Below, piece after piece: positions 25,101-33,600 of a stretch of 64,000 bases of DNA. A model generated the notes under the pieces. That model was not told the origin of the DNA. It saw nothing but the letters and a program-made list of their open reading frames with translations, and did not search any database. Source of the DNA: DASUPK01 sp963804595 (lineage in GTDB: Bacteria; Actinomycetota; Thermoleophilia; Solirubrobacterales; 70-9); NCBI GenBank assembly GCA_963804595.1, contig CAWDQZ010000004.1:164732-228731 (forward strand). The letters run 5' to 3'. Both the position numbers and the translations under genes were made by a program. The first letter of the stretch is position 1. Each line of letters opens with the position of its first letter.

Positions 25101-25693
25101 GGGCGGCGCGGGGAGCGCTCCCTGTCGATCCCCCCGAGCAGGACCGGGCCGAGCCCGCGCCCGAGGGCGGAACGCAGGAGGTAATCGCCGGAATCTGGGC
25201 CGACGTGCTCGGGGTCGAGGCGGCGGGCCCGGAGGACGACTTTTTCGTCCTCGGCGGCCACTCGCTGCTCGCGCTGCAGCTGATCCACGACGTGAACGAG
25301 AGCTTCGGCACCGATCTGACGGTGAGGACGCTGCTCGTGGAGCCGACGCTCGGAGCGCTCGTCCGGGAGGTCGAGCGGGAATGCGGGGTCCCACCCGCGG
25401 AGCCGGCTGAGGCCACGCCGGAGGGGGCCGGGCAGCCAAAGACGGAAGGGAGCGACACCGAGCGAGTCGTCGCCGGCATCTGGGCCGAGGTCCTGGGGGT
25501 GGAGGAGGCGGGCCCCGACGACGACTTCTTCGCCTCGGGCGGTCATTCGCTGCTGGCGATGAAGCTGATCCACGATGTCAACGAGGCCTGCGGCGTGGAG
25601 CTGACCGTGCGATCGCTGCTCGTCGAGCCGACGCTCGGCGCGCTGGTTCGCGAGGTCGACCAGGCCGGCGTGCGCCGCCCCGGTTCCGGCTGA
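22124..25693 (+). CDS. NRPS: carrier remainder, condensation, adenylation and two carrier domains
   Basis: 1189 residues in the frame that continues the gene before. Order: end of carrier T1 (its GGDSLL serine lies upstream at about 22100), condensation domain with LSVSQEQICFL and the active-site HHLVHDGWS near residue 185, adenylation domain with MYTSGSTGRPKG near 650, FDASTFEIWG, GYGPTEATTF and PNGKVDRAAL, then two carriers with GGHSLLALQ near 1045 and GGHSLLAMK near 1138. The condensation domain looks active. Pocket residues by eye are D-A-F-A-L-G-G-T-F-K, nearest to Val-type codes but with a different fourth position. The product is likely a dipeptide or an aryl/acyl-amino acid. The start shown is only the first internal ATG; translation probably begins at 20404 in the intact gene. 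Confidence 0.92.
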   Translation: MLARLGEETGVRLPLDILVDTPTPATLAAAIERLRARASEHAFPPLVPQPRTEEAPLSVSQEQICFLNDLDQTSVAYQFQAIVWLHGDLDVEALERALGGIVARHEVYRTTFPRRDGSWTTRVHDPFPIELDLKDLSDAPDPEATLGALADAQFRRRIPIDELPLIRWRLVRLGPGRHALLHQEHHLVHDGWSMMVFVRELRELYAAEVEGGHPGLRPMTLQFRDFAAWQRRLLETEIAERQLAYWRERLADPPEPMELPYDRSRPARQTFRGDQVVVDVPADVVEGVRSFARSEGVTPFMTMLAAHCLLMQRYSGAGEVIVGSGLANRRLRELDPMLGMFINTVALRVGLSDDPTVSELLSRVRAAVLEAQENQDVPFPRVVEAVAPARSSSHTPLYQTLFSIADAPLPELERAGLRIDPDETPGNGSAKAEINVVVVNHDGRGEAPAAPTIIWEYNGDLFTAATAERMVADYVRVLESLVSDPGARTSTLPLLSPKERGRLLVDWNDTAVAYPREASLDRVFAEVAARDPEAIAVVSGDDSLTYAELDLRSNQLARYLGGRGVEPGSRVGISTGRSLEMVIGLLGILKAGAAYVPIDPSDPEERREFVRLDAGISLLVDPLLVRDSTIANESDEPVEAPVSATGEAYVMYTSGSTGRPKGVLVTHRNVVRLVSGQSYADFGPDQVFLQMASLAFDASTFEIWGALLHGARLVLYPAGSIDLTELRVSIQQHGVTTLWLTAGLFHQVVDMEVDSLRGLRQLLAGGDALMPDRVSRAIRALPGIKVINGYGPTEATTFSCCFDATSGVAFDDSVPIGRPIANTSAYVLDGQLEPVPVGVPGELFIGGDGVALGYLNEPELTAERFIQHPFGEGRLYRTGDTVRWRPDGQLEFLGRDDLQVKVRGFRVEPGEVEAALVSHPAVREAAVVAPADRNGDRRMVAFVVTDSGSAEGALRVHLAGKLPSYMVPAAFVPLERLPVTPNGKVDRAALAERAARGALPVDPPEQDRAEPAPEGGTQEVIAGIWADVLGVEAAGPEDDFFVLGGHSLLALQLIHDVNESFGTDLTVRTLLVEPTLGALVREVERECGVPPAEPAEATPEGAGQPKTEGSDTERVVAGIWAEVLGVEEAGPDDDFFASGGHSLLAMKLIHDVNEACGVELTVRSLLVEPTLGALVREVDQAGVRRPGSG

Positions 25694-25736
25694 GGACATT
25701 CAGGCGCCTCCCAGCGGTGAGTCTGCGGCCGTCACG

Positions 25737-26546
25737 GTGCACCCGCCGCTGGTGCCGATCCGCGCCGAGGGCAGCCTGCCGCCGCTCTTCCTCGTCGCGG
25801 GCGGGATGGGCGGCGAGCAGGAGTTGCTCGTCTACGCCAGGCTGGCCCGCTACCTGAACCCCGACCTGCCTCTGTACGGCCTGCGAGCGCGCGGGGTCGA
25901 CGACCTGGTGGAGCCTCACGAGAGCGTCGAGGCGATGGCGGCGGAGCATCTCGAGGAGATCCGCAAGGTCCATCCGACCGGGCCGTACTATCTGAGCGGC
26001 AGCTGCGTGGGCGGGGTGGTCGCCTACGAGCTCGCCCAGCAGCTCCGCGCGGGGGGCGAGGACGTCCCGGTGCTGATCCTGATCGACAGCAACTACCCGA
26101 CGCGTCCGCGCATGATCCGGAACCAGGTCGTCAGCCTCTGGAAGGACACCCTGCCGCCGGGAGTCGCGCGCCCCGGAGGTCTGCGCGGAGTGGCCGCGCG
26201 CGCACAGGACCGCGCTAGGGTGCTGTTCTCACCGACCGAGGAGCAGCGCATCGGGATGCGCCGCTCGGCGATCGGCAACCGCTATCTGCGACGCATCCTG
26301 CGCTACCGGCCGGAGCCCTACCAGGGCAAGGTGATCTTCCTCGCCTGTGAGGTGCGCGAGGTGAACGACGCGGCGCGCATCTGGAAGGACGTCGCGGCCG
26401 GCGGGCTCGAGGTCCGCTATCTGGCGGGCGACCACTACACGCACCTGCGCGAGCACGCGGGTACCACTGCCGCGACGCTCGACGATTGCCTGCGGCAGGC
26501 GCGCGAGGAGCGTGACTCCGAAGCCGACCGGGGGCCCGCGGCATGA
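25737..26546 (+). CDS. Thioesterase domain protein with Cys nucleophile
   Basis: Releases or edits the NRPS-bound chain. The alpha/beta-hydrolase thioesterase fold shows FLVAGGMGGEQELLVYARLARYL, the nucleophile elbow YYLSGSCVGGVVAYELAQQL, the Asp of ILIDSNYPT and the His in GDHYTHLREH. The nucleophile is Cys90 instead of Ser. The GTG start has no ribosome-binding site, and its frame is open upstream through VPAEDIQAPPSGESAAVTVH, which reads like a natural linker into the last carrier domain. One extra base between about 25660 and 25690 would make this a fused C-terminal TE. It overlaps the next gene by 4 nt (ATGA). Confidence 0.88.
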   Translation: MHPPLVPIRAEGSLPPLFLVAGGMGGEQELLVYARLARYLNPDLPLYGLRARGVDDLVEPHESVEAMAAEHLEEIRKVHPTGPYYLSGSCVGGVVAYELAQQLRAGGEDVPVLILIDSNYPTRPRMIRNQVVSLWKDTLPPGVARPGGLRGVAARAQDRARVLFSPTEEQRIGMRRSAIGNRYLRRILRYRPEPYQGKVIFLACEVREVNDAARIWKDVAAGGLEVRYLAGDHYTHLREHAGTTAATLDDCLRQAREERDSEADRGPAA

Positions 26547-27157
26547 CGGGCGCCGACGTGACGGTCCGTTGGGCAGTCCTCGACGGCCGCGGTGCCGCTC
26601 GGCTCGAACCCCTGCTCTCCGCCGACGAGCGCGAGCGCGCCGCGTCCTTCACCTTCGACCGCGACCGGACGATGTACGTGACGGCCCGCGGTCTGCTCCG
26701 CACCCTGCTCGGCGAGCGTCTCGGCGAGGACCCGAGCCGGATCCGCTTCGCCTACGGCGAGCGCGGCAAGCCGCGGCTCGGCGACGACAGTGACCTGCGA
26801 TTCAACCTCTCGCATTCACGCGGGCTGGCGGCGATCGCGCTCTGCGAGGGCCGCGAGGTCGGCATCGACGTGGAGGCGGAGCGAGACGGCCTCCACACCG
26901 ACGGCATCGCCAGGCGCTTCCTCCCGCCCGGCGTCGTCGGCGAGATCGAGCGGGCCGGCGTGAATCGCTCGCGGGAGTTCTTCCGGGCGTGGGTGCGCCA
27001 GGAGGCCTACGCGAAGGGCCGCGGCGCCGGGCTGGAGCTGATCGGTGGTGAGCCAGAAGGCTGGTACATCGCCGATCTCGAGGTGGTGGACGGGTATGCG
27101 GGCGCTCTGGCGGTCGAGGGCTCCTCGCCGGTGCGAGTCTGCGCCAGCCCGATATAA
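26543..27157 (+). CDS. 4'-phosphopantetheinyl transferase (Sfp type)
   Basis: Moves the phosphopantetheine arm from CoA to the Ser of carrier domains, converting the three T domains of this NRPS to holo form. The family signatures are visible: FNLSHSRGLAAIAL near residue 87, GIDVEAE near 107 (metal-binding Asp-x-Glu) and FFRAWVRQEAYAKGRGAGL near 150, where the usual WxxKEA is WVRQEA, a conservative change. Length 204 is normal. The ATG overlaps the thioesterase stop by 4 nt, so it belongs to the operon. A dedicated transferase inside the locus strongly supports a working secondary-metabolite cluster. Confidence 0.95.
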   Translation: MTGADVTVRWAVLDGRGAARLEPLLSADERERAASFTFDRDRTMYVTARGLLRTLLGERLGEDPSRIRFAYGERGKPRLGDDSDLRFNLSHSRGLAAIALCEGREVGIDVEAERDGLHTDGIARRFLPPGVVGEIERAGVNRSREFFRAWVRQEAYAKGRGAGLELIGGEPEGWYIADLEVVDGYAGALAVEGSSPVRVCASPI

Positions 27158-27170
27158 CGACTCGGCGGCG

Positions 27171-28463
27171 ATGGCGATACGAGAGATCACCCGCACCCCC
27201 ATGCCCCCCCGCGCGGACTTCCTAGCGCAGTACGTCTACGCGCGCGAGCCGGTCGTGATCACCGACCTCTTCGCAGGGCAGGAGATCTCCGAGGTCGGGA
27301 CCGTGGAGGACGCCGCTCGCGTCTGGGGCGATGTCGACCTGGTCGTGCAGGAGGAGTACACGAGCGCCGAGGGCAAGGCCGCTCCTCCCGAGCCGAGGGT
27401 GATGCCGCTCGGCGAGTACATCGACTTCTCCCGCACGAACCCCTCGACTCGCCTCTGCTGCACCGAGTACGAAACCCCCGCCCGCGTCCTCACCTCCTTC
27501 GAGCTGCCGGAGATCTGCAGGATCACCCACCCGGGCGAGGAGATCCTCGGCCTGCCCAAGAAGTACGGCGACTTCGACCTGGTCACGGCGATCTTCCTGG
27601 CGAACGCGGGGAACGTCGGCCACCTGCACTTCGACGGCGACCAGCGCGACGTCATCCTCCACCAGGTCTACGGGCGAAAGCGGGTCGTGCTCTTCCCGCC
27701 GGCGGCCGCCAAGCACCTGAGGACCCTCGACGGCCCCTACTCCCGCCCCTCGCTCGCCGGCGTCTACCTGGAGGACATGAGCCTCGAGGAGAAGCTCGAC
27801 TGGGTCGAGCGGGCGGGCGGCTATCACACGGTGCTCGAGCCGGGGGAGACGGTCTACATCCCGATGCTGATGTGGCACCACCTGGAGTACATGGACGACG
27901 CGATGTCGTTCAACTACCGGTTCGGACGCAGCCGGTACGGCCGCTTCCTCTCGGTCGACAACTTCCACCGCGATCCCTACATCCAGAACGTCGCGGCGAA
28001 GATGGTCGGGCCGGAGGATCTCATGCGCGACTTCGAGCCGGTCGTCGACGAGATCGTCGCCGCCTACCTCCAGCCGGCCACCGACGTCCGGCACAAGGTG
28101 AGGGACGTGCGGGCGCTGTTCAGGCGGCTCTGCGCCGAGATCTCCCCGGAGGCGGATCCGGAAGCGCTCTGTCCTCCGGATCGAGAGGAGGAGCAGGTTA
28201 CGCGCATCGCCGAGGGCAACGACATGAAGGGTGGCCTGAAGTACGAGGACCCGGCCCTGATCGCCCGCACACGCCCCACAGGCCAGATCGACGACCGGCA
28301 GAAGGAGATGGTCCGCAGCGGCGCGACCCGCGCCGGCTACTCCGACGGGGCGATGCGAACGATCCTCCGCAACCGGCTCGGCAAGGAGGACATCGACGAG
28401 TTGACCAAGGCCGAGGGGGCGCAGCTGGTCGCATATCTCGCCAGTCCCGGCGCGACCTGGTAG
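27171..28463 (+). CDS. JmjC / cupin-8 type Fe(II), 2-oxoglutarate-dependent oxygenase
   Basis: 430 residues. The N-terminal part has the cupin-8 hallmark YAREPVVITDLFAG. The iron site is GHLHFDGDQRDVILHQVYGRKRVVLFPP (His-x-Asp, near residue 155) with the distal His in MLMWHHLEYMDDAMSFNYRFG near 240. The C-terminal 170 residues are helical and less conserved. In peptide clusters such enzymes hydroxylate amino-acid side chains, free or carrier-bound. The ATG at 27171 is chosen; it lies 13 nt after the transferase stop and the following methyltransferase starts 10 nt after its stop. The exact substrate cannot be told. Confidence 0.9.
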   Translation: MAIREITRTPMPPRADFLAQYVYAREPVVITDLFAGQEISEVGTVEDAARVWGDVDLVVQEEYTSAEGKAAPPEPRVMPLGEYIDFSRTNPSTRLCCTEYETPARVLTSFELPEICRITHPGEEILGLPKKYGDFDLVTAIFLANAGNVGHLHFDGDQRDVILHQVYGRKRVVLFPPAAAKHLRTLDGPYSRPSLAGVYLEDMSLEEKLDWVERAGGYHTVLEPGETVYIPMLMWHHLEYMDDAMSFNYRFGRSRYGRFLSVDNFHRDPYIQNVAAKMVGPEDLMRDFEPVVDEIVAAYLQPATDVRHKVRDVRALFRRLCAEISPEADPEALCPPDREEEQVTRIAEGNDMKGGLKYEDPALIARTRPTGQIDDRQKEMVRSGATRAGYSDGAMRTILRNRLGKEDIDELTKAEGAQLVAYLASPGATW

Positions 28464-28473
28464 TCCGAAACCG

Positions 28474-29352
28474 ATGACGACCACGGAGCTCGTCGGCCGT
28501 CTGCTGGAGTTCGGCCGGGCGAGTTCGGTCCCCAGCCTGGTCGCCGCCGCTCCCTACCTGGAGGCGCTCGCCGATGCCCTGGGTGATCACGATGTCCGCT
28601 CGGTCACGGCCGGGGACCTGAGCGACTTCCATCGCACCGCGGACGACGACCTGGTGGAGGGGGTGATGAGCGGCGTGAAGCGCAAGTCCCTGGGCTGGGA
28701 GGCGATCTATTCCTCCCGGTCGCGGCAGCTGATCGGGCAGCTGCAGTGGGAGAGTGAGAAGCCGGTCAGCGCCCTCGTGGAGTTCTTCGACCGTCTTGAC
28801 TTCCGGCCCCAGACCGTGCTCGAGCTGGGCTGCGGCGACGGCGTCAACGCCGTCTTCATGGCGAGCCGAGGGTGCCGGGTCACTGCCGTCGACATCTCCG
28901 GGACGGCGCTCGAGATGGCGCGGCGGAAGGCGCGCGAGGCCGGTGTCGAGGTCGAGTTCGTCGAGGGCGATGTCTTCGAGCTCGAGCCGGCCGAGCGGCC
29001 CTACGACTTCGTCTTCGATCGGGGCCTGCTCCACCATCTGCCCGTCTTCCGGTTCGAGGAGTACAAGAAGCTGGTCGCGGACCGGGTGGCGCCGGGCGGA
29101 CGCTTCCACCTGATCTGCCACCACGTCTCCACTCGCCCCACGGTCGCTCTCGACGCGACCTACGGCGGAGCGATGGGAAAGCTGATCGGCTACCTGACGG
29201 GGCCGCTGGTCGAGACCGGCTGCGGCTTCACCGACGCGGAGCTGCGGGAGATCTTCTCGGACCACTTCGAGATCGAATCGATCGACCTGGTCGACGACGA
29301 CGAGGGCCGCCCTTTCCGCTTTGAGTCGGCCATCATGCGACGGGCTGCCTAG
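28474..29352 (+). CDS. Class I SAM-dependent methyltransferase
   Basis: 292 residues. An N-terminal helical region of about 100 residues (HRTADDDLVEGVMSGVKRKSLGWEAIYSSRS) leads to a Rossmann methyltransferase fold: VLELGCGDGVNAVFMASRG (motif I) near residue 115, VTAVDISGTALEMARRKAREAG and FVEGDVFELEPAERPYDFVFDRGLLHHLP. The last gene of the rightward cluster, it follows the oxygenase by 10 nt. Likely a tailoring N-, O- or C-methyltransferase of the peptide or its precursor. Its 3' end overlaps the convergent sulfotransferase by 20 nt. Confidence 0.92.
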   Translation: MTTTELVGRLLEFGRASSVPSLVAAAPYLEALADALGDHDVRSVTAGDLSDFHRTADDDLVEGVMSGVKRKSLGWEAIYSSRSRQLIGQLQWESEKPVSALVEFFDRLDFRPQTVLELGCGDGVNAVFMASRGCRVTAVDISGTALEMARRKAREAGVEVEFVEGDVFELEPAERPYDFVFDRGLLHHLPVFRFEEYKKLVADRVAPGGRFHLICHHVSTRPTVALDATYGGAMGKLIGYLTGPLVETGCGFTDAELREIFSDHFEIESIDLVDDDEGRPFRFESAIMRRAA

Positions 29353-30535
29353 ACAGAGCGATCCGCCGGACGGCGATCGCGAGCTCTCGGTTGTCGTCGC
29401 TGTTGGAATCCACGTCGCACGGCCTGGTCGTGTGGTTCACCTCGAGCTCGACCCGCACCGAGTCTTCACGGACCTTTACTCCCTCGATCGGCGCTGAGGC
29501 GACCACCACGTCGCCCGCCTGGTCGAAGCTCGGGGACAGGACCTCGCCGCCGACCGTGATGCGAAGCGACTTCAGCGCGGCTGGATCGAGCACGTGCCGG
29601 ATCTCGACGGCCACCGAGCGCGCCTGCGGATCGCCGGCGAGATCGACCTGCGCACGCGCGGTGTGCCCGATCCAGCAAATCTGACCTCGATCGCCGTCGG
29701 GCTCGCGGCCGAGCCAACCCGAGCCACGGATCGGCCGATCGAAGCGCAGGTCGCTGACCAGCGGAGCGTCCTCGATGCCGGCCGTGTCGTCGCGGACGTC
29801 GCTGTCGGCCGCCCATGCCGCCATGCGGCTGTCGTAGAGTCGTACGGCCTCGGCGTAGAGATCGCGATCGACCGTCGTGAGCTCGAGCAGCGCGCCCATC
29901 GCGGCCGGGGAGATCTCCTCTTGCCGCAGCCTGGCCCGGGTGACGTTGGTGATCGGCAGCGGCGTCAACCCGGACCAGCCCAGCCGGCGAGTCAGCCAGT
30001 CGACGGCTTCGTCCTGGCGCTCCGCGAGCCCGACGAAGTCGCAGCCGTGCAGTCCCGTGAGCGCGTCTTCGAGCCGCTCATCGGTGCGATCGAACCTGCT
30101 TCCGCCGAGCATGCGCGACTGCAAGTCGCCGAGATAGTGCTCGGCGAGCTCGGGCGCGACTTCGATGAAAGCTTCGAGTGGGAGCTGCTTGGCGAGCCGC
30201 ACGGCCTCGTTGTTTCTCTCCAGCCCCAACCGGTTCAAGCGGGGCTCGTCCAGCTCCCCGAAGAACGAGTACGTGGAAAGCGCTCGTTCGATCGGGTCTC
30301 GAAGCACCGTGATCGAGAACGGAGGCCGCTCGAGACGCTCGAGGATGGACGTCGTGATGTGACCGGTCACGTAACGCGCGGCGTTCAGCTCCTCGTCGTC
30401 GGGGTCATCGGTGTAATAGATCGACACGCACTGGTCCGCCGCGAAGCGGTTGCCGAAGGCCCCGGCGAGTGCGGTGCCGCCCGCCTTTGGCACGTGCAGG
30501 AACAGGAGAGTCGTCTTTGCGGGTTCGTGCGGCAT
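29333..30535 (-). CDS. Sulfotransferase family protein
   Basis: 400 residues. The PAPS 5'-phosphosulfate loop LLFLHVPKAGGTALAGAF near residue 10 and the 3'-phosphate region ITVLRDPIERALSTYSFF near residue 75 are typical of the sulfotransferase-2 / heparan-type group. The C-terminal 120 residues (WLGREPDGDRGQICWIGHT onward) form an added beta-rich domain I do not recognise. The ATG at 30535 gives MPHEPAKTTLLFLHVPKAG; the longer reading from 30655 is not coding-like and crosses two hairpins. It is convergent to the cluster, so it may sulfate the product, but it could equally serve an unrelated polysaccharide. Confidence 0.85.
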   Translation of the reverse strand: MPHEPAKTTLLFLHVPKAGGTALAGAFGNRFAADQCVSIYYTDDPDDEELNAARYVTGHITTSILERLERPPFSITVLRDPIERALSTYSFFGELDEPRLNRLGLERNNEAVRLAKQLPLEAFIEVAPELAEHYLGDLQSRMLGGSRFDRTDERLEDALTGLHGCDFVGLAERQDEAVDWLTRRLGWSGLTPLPITNVTRARLRQEEISPAAMGALLELTTVDRDLYAEAVRLYDSRMAAWAADSDVRDDTAGIEDAPLVSDLRFDRPIRGSGWLGREPDGDRGQICWIGHTARAQVDLAGDPQARSVAVEIRHVLDPAALKSLRITVGGEVLSPSFDQAGDVVVASAPIEGVKVREDSVRVELEVNHTTRPCDVDSNSDDNRELAIAVRRIALSRQPVA

Positions 30536-30580
30536 GCCGCCAACGTACCGGGACAGCCCGGGAGCTAAGCTCGATTGAGG

Positions 30581-30628
30581 CCGGGCTGGTGCCCGGTTTT
30601 TCGACCCGAATCCCCGATTCGGGCTTTT
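30581..30628 (+). promoter_or_regulatory. Tandem terminator-like hairpins in the mfd leader
   Basis: Hairpin 1 at 30581-30596 (CCGGGC, loop TGGT, GCCCGG) is followed by TTTTT. Hairpin 2 at 30605-30623 (CCCGAATC, loop CCC, GATTCGGG) is followed by CTTTT. Each looks like an intrinsic terminator on the plus strand, the second ending 11 nt before the mfd ATG. They could block read-through or attenuate mfd. Confidence 0.65.
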
Positions 30629-30639
30629 GTCGTGCGTAG

Positions 30640-33600
30640 ATGAGCCTGAGAGCACTACTCGAGATCGCGAACGAGGACGAGCGCCTGAGAGCGCTCCGCT
30701 CGGCCCTGGGCGCGTCCGGCGGCACGGTCGACGCCTACGTCTCGGCGTCCATGCGTCCCTACGTGCTCGCCGCGCTGATCGGCGGCGACGGCGACACCTC
30801 AGCGGGCCCGGCGCTGATCGTCGCGGCGGACGACCGCGCCGCCCGCGACCTCGCGCGGGACCTGAAGGCGTTCCTGGCGCCTCGGCCGGTCCACCTCTAC
30901 CCGTCCCGGGGCACCACCTTCGAGTCGCACCTCGATCCGCCCCCTCACCTCGCGGGGCTGCGGATCGCCGCGATGAACGCGCTCGCCGATCCCCGCGCCG
31001 TGGTGGTGGCGAGCGCGATCGCCCTGGCGGAGAAGGTTCCCGACCCGTCCCTGCGGCCCGAGACGCTCGCCCTGCATCGGGGCGAGAGCGTCGACCTCGA
31101 CGACGTCACTCTGCTGCTCGCCGACGCCGGCTACGAGCGCATCGACCAGGTGGAGGAGCGCGGCCAGTTCGCCGTTCGCGGCGGCATCCTCGACGTCTAC
31201 CCGGCGACCGAGGAGCAGGCGATCCGCGTCGAGCTGTTCGGGGACGAGATCGAGTCGATGCGCCGCTTCTCGGTCTTCACCCAGCGCTCGCTGGGCGAGG
31301 CCGAACGGGTCGAGCTGGCGCCCGCGGCCGAGCTCTCGGCGGAGAACAGGGACGACGTCGATCCTGATCATTTCCTCGCCGCCCTCGACCTGGTCCCCTC
31401 GGAGGCACTGGTGGCGATCGCCGCCGCCGAGGAGATCCCCGGCGCGCTCCACGACTTCTGGGAGGACGTCACGGCCGTCGCCGACGAGGAGGCCGTCCGG
31501 CCCTTCTACGTCGACGTGGCGGAGGCGCTCCAGTCGCGTGCCCGGCTCTCACTGGGCGCCGACTCCGGCCAGGAGCATTCCTTCAGGGCGCAGCGCGCCG
31601 AGTTCCCGTCGAGGACGCTCGCCGAGGCGGAGGGGGAGCTGGAGAAGCTGATCCGGTCCGGATACCGGACCGTCGTCGCGTTCGACGGCCGCGGCGAGGC
31701 CGAGCGCACCCGCTACAACCTCAGCCGCCTCGACGTCCCCTTCCTCGGCGAGCGAGTGCCGGAGGAGCCAAGCGTTTTCTTCGCGGAGGCGAGGTTGCGG
31801 GAGGGATTCATCTCACCCGAGCTCCAGCTGGCCGTGATACCGCAGCGCCGCCTGGTTCACCGCCGCCGCTCGGCGCCGGCGGTGTCCGCTCGGGCGCGGC
31901 TTGCCGCGGCGATCGAGCTCCGGGTCGGCGACTACGTGGTCCACGAGGACCACGGCGTCGCCCGCTTCTCCGGCTTCGACACGAAGACGCTCGCCGGCGT
32001 CACCCGGGACTACCTCGAGCTCGAGTACCGCGGCGGCGACCGCGTCTTCGCGCCGACCGACCAGCTCGCGCGGATCAGCCGCTACATCGGCGCCGAGGGC
32101 GATGAGCCGGCCCTCAGCCCGCTCGGGGGCAAGCGGTGGCAGAACATGAAGTCACGCGCGCGCCGCGCCGCGCAGGCGATGGCTGGCGACCTGATCAACC
32201 TCTATGCCGAACGCCAGGTTCGGAAGGGCCACGCCTTCGCGCCGGACGGCGAGCTGCAGATGACCTTCGAGGCGGCCTTTCCGTACCGCGAGACGGCCGA
32301 CCAGATGGACGCGATCGACGCGGTCAAGGCCGACATGGAGTCCGAGCGGCCGATGGACCGCTTGATCTGCGGCGACGTCGGCTACGGCAAGACGGAGATC
32401 GCGCTGCGCGCCGCCCACAAGGCGGCGGTCGACGGCAAGCAGGTGATGATGCTCGTCCCCACGACGATCCTCGCCCAACAGCATTTCGGCACGTTCCGCG
32501 AGCGCTTCGCCGACACGGCCCTCAACGTCGAGATGGTCTCGCGGCTCCGCAAGCCGGCCGAGGTGAAGGAGGTCCTGAAGCGCTTCGGTGAGGGTCGCGT
32601 GGACATCCTGATCGGCACCCACCGGCTGCTCTCACGCGACGTCCGCGGGAGGGACCTCGGCCTGATGATCGTCGACGAGGAACAGCGCTTCGGGGTCAAG
32701 CAGAAGGAGCTGCTCCGCCAGCTGAAGCTGAAGGTGGACGTGCTCTCGCTGTCGGCGACGCCGATTCCGCGCACGCTGCAGATGTCGCTCGCCGGCCTGC
32801 GCGACATCTCCGTGATCGAGACTCCGCCGGAGGGTCGCCGCCCGGTCCGAACCCATGTCGGGCCCTATGACGAGGACCTGGTGAGGCGGGCGATCCTGCG
32901 GGAGAAGGAGCGCGGCGGGCAGGCGTTCTTCCTGCACAACCGGATCGACACGCTGCACGAGACCGCCGAGCGCCTGCGAGCGCTCTGCCCCGGGGTGCGC
33001 TTCGCCGAGGCACACGGTCAGATGGACGAGCTGCAGCTCGAGGCGACGATGCTCGCCTTCGTGCGCGGCGAGCACGACGTCCTGGTCGCCACCACGATCA
33101 TCGAGTCCGGCCTCGACATCCCGACCGCGAACACACTGCTCGTCGAGCGTGCCGACCAACTCGGTCTCGCGCAGGCGTACCAGATCCGGGGCCGGGTGGG
33201 ACGGAGCCGGGAGCGCGCCTTCGCCTACCTGCTCTATCCGTCGGCCGAGTCCCTCACCCAGGACGCGGCGGCCCGTCTCGCCACCCTCTCGGACAACACC
33301 GAGCTGGGCTCGGGCTTCCGCGTGGCCATGCGCGACCTCGAGATCCGCGGCGCCGGCAACCTCCTCGGCGACGAGCAGTCCGGGCATGTCGCGGCCGTCG
33401 GCTTCGAGCTCTACTGCCAGATGCTCGAGGACGCCGCCGAGGCTCTGCGCACGGGAGCCACCGAGCTCCCCGAGGAGCCTCGGGAGCCGGTGCGGATCGA
33501 GGTCGATGTGGACGCCTACGTCCCGTCGGAATACATCCCATTCGAGGCGGCCAAGATCGACGTCCACCGCCGCGTCGCGGCCGCGCGGGAGCCGGGCGAG

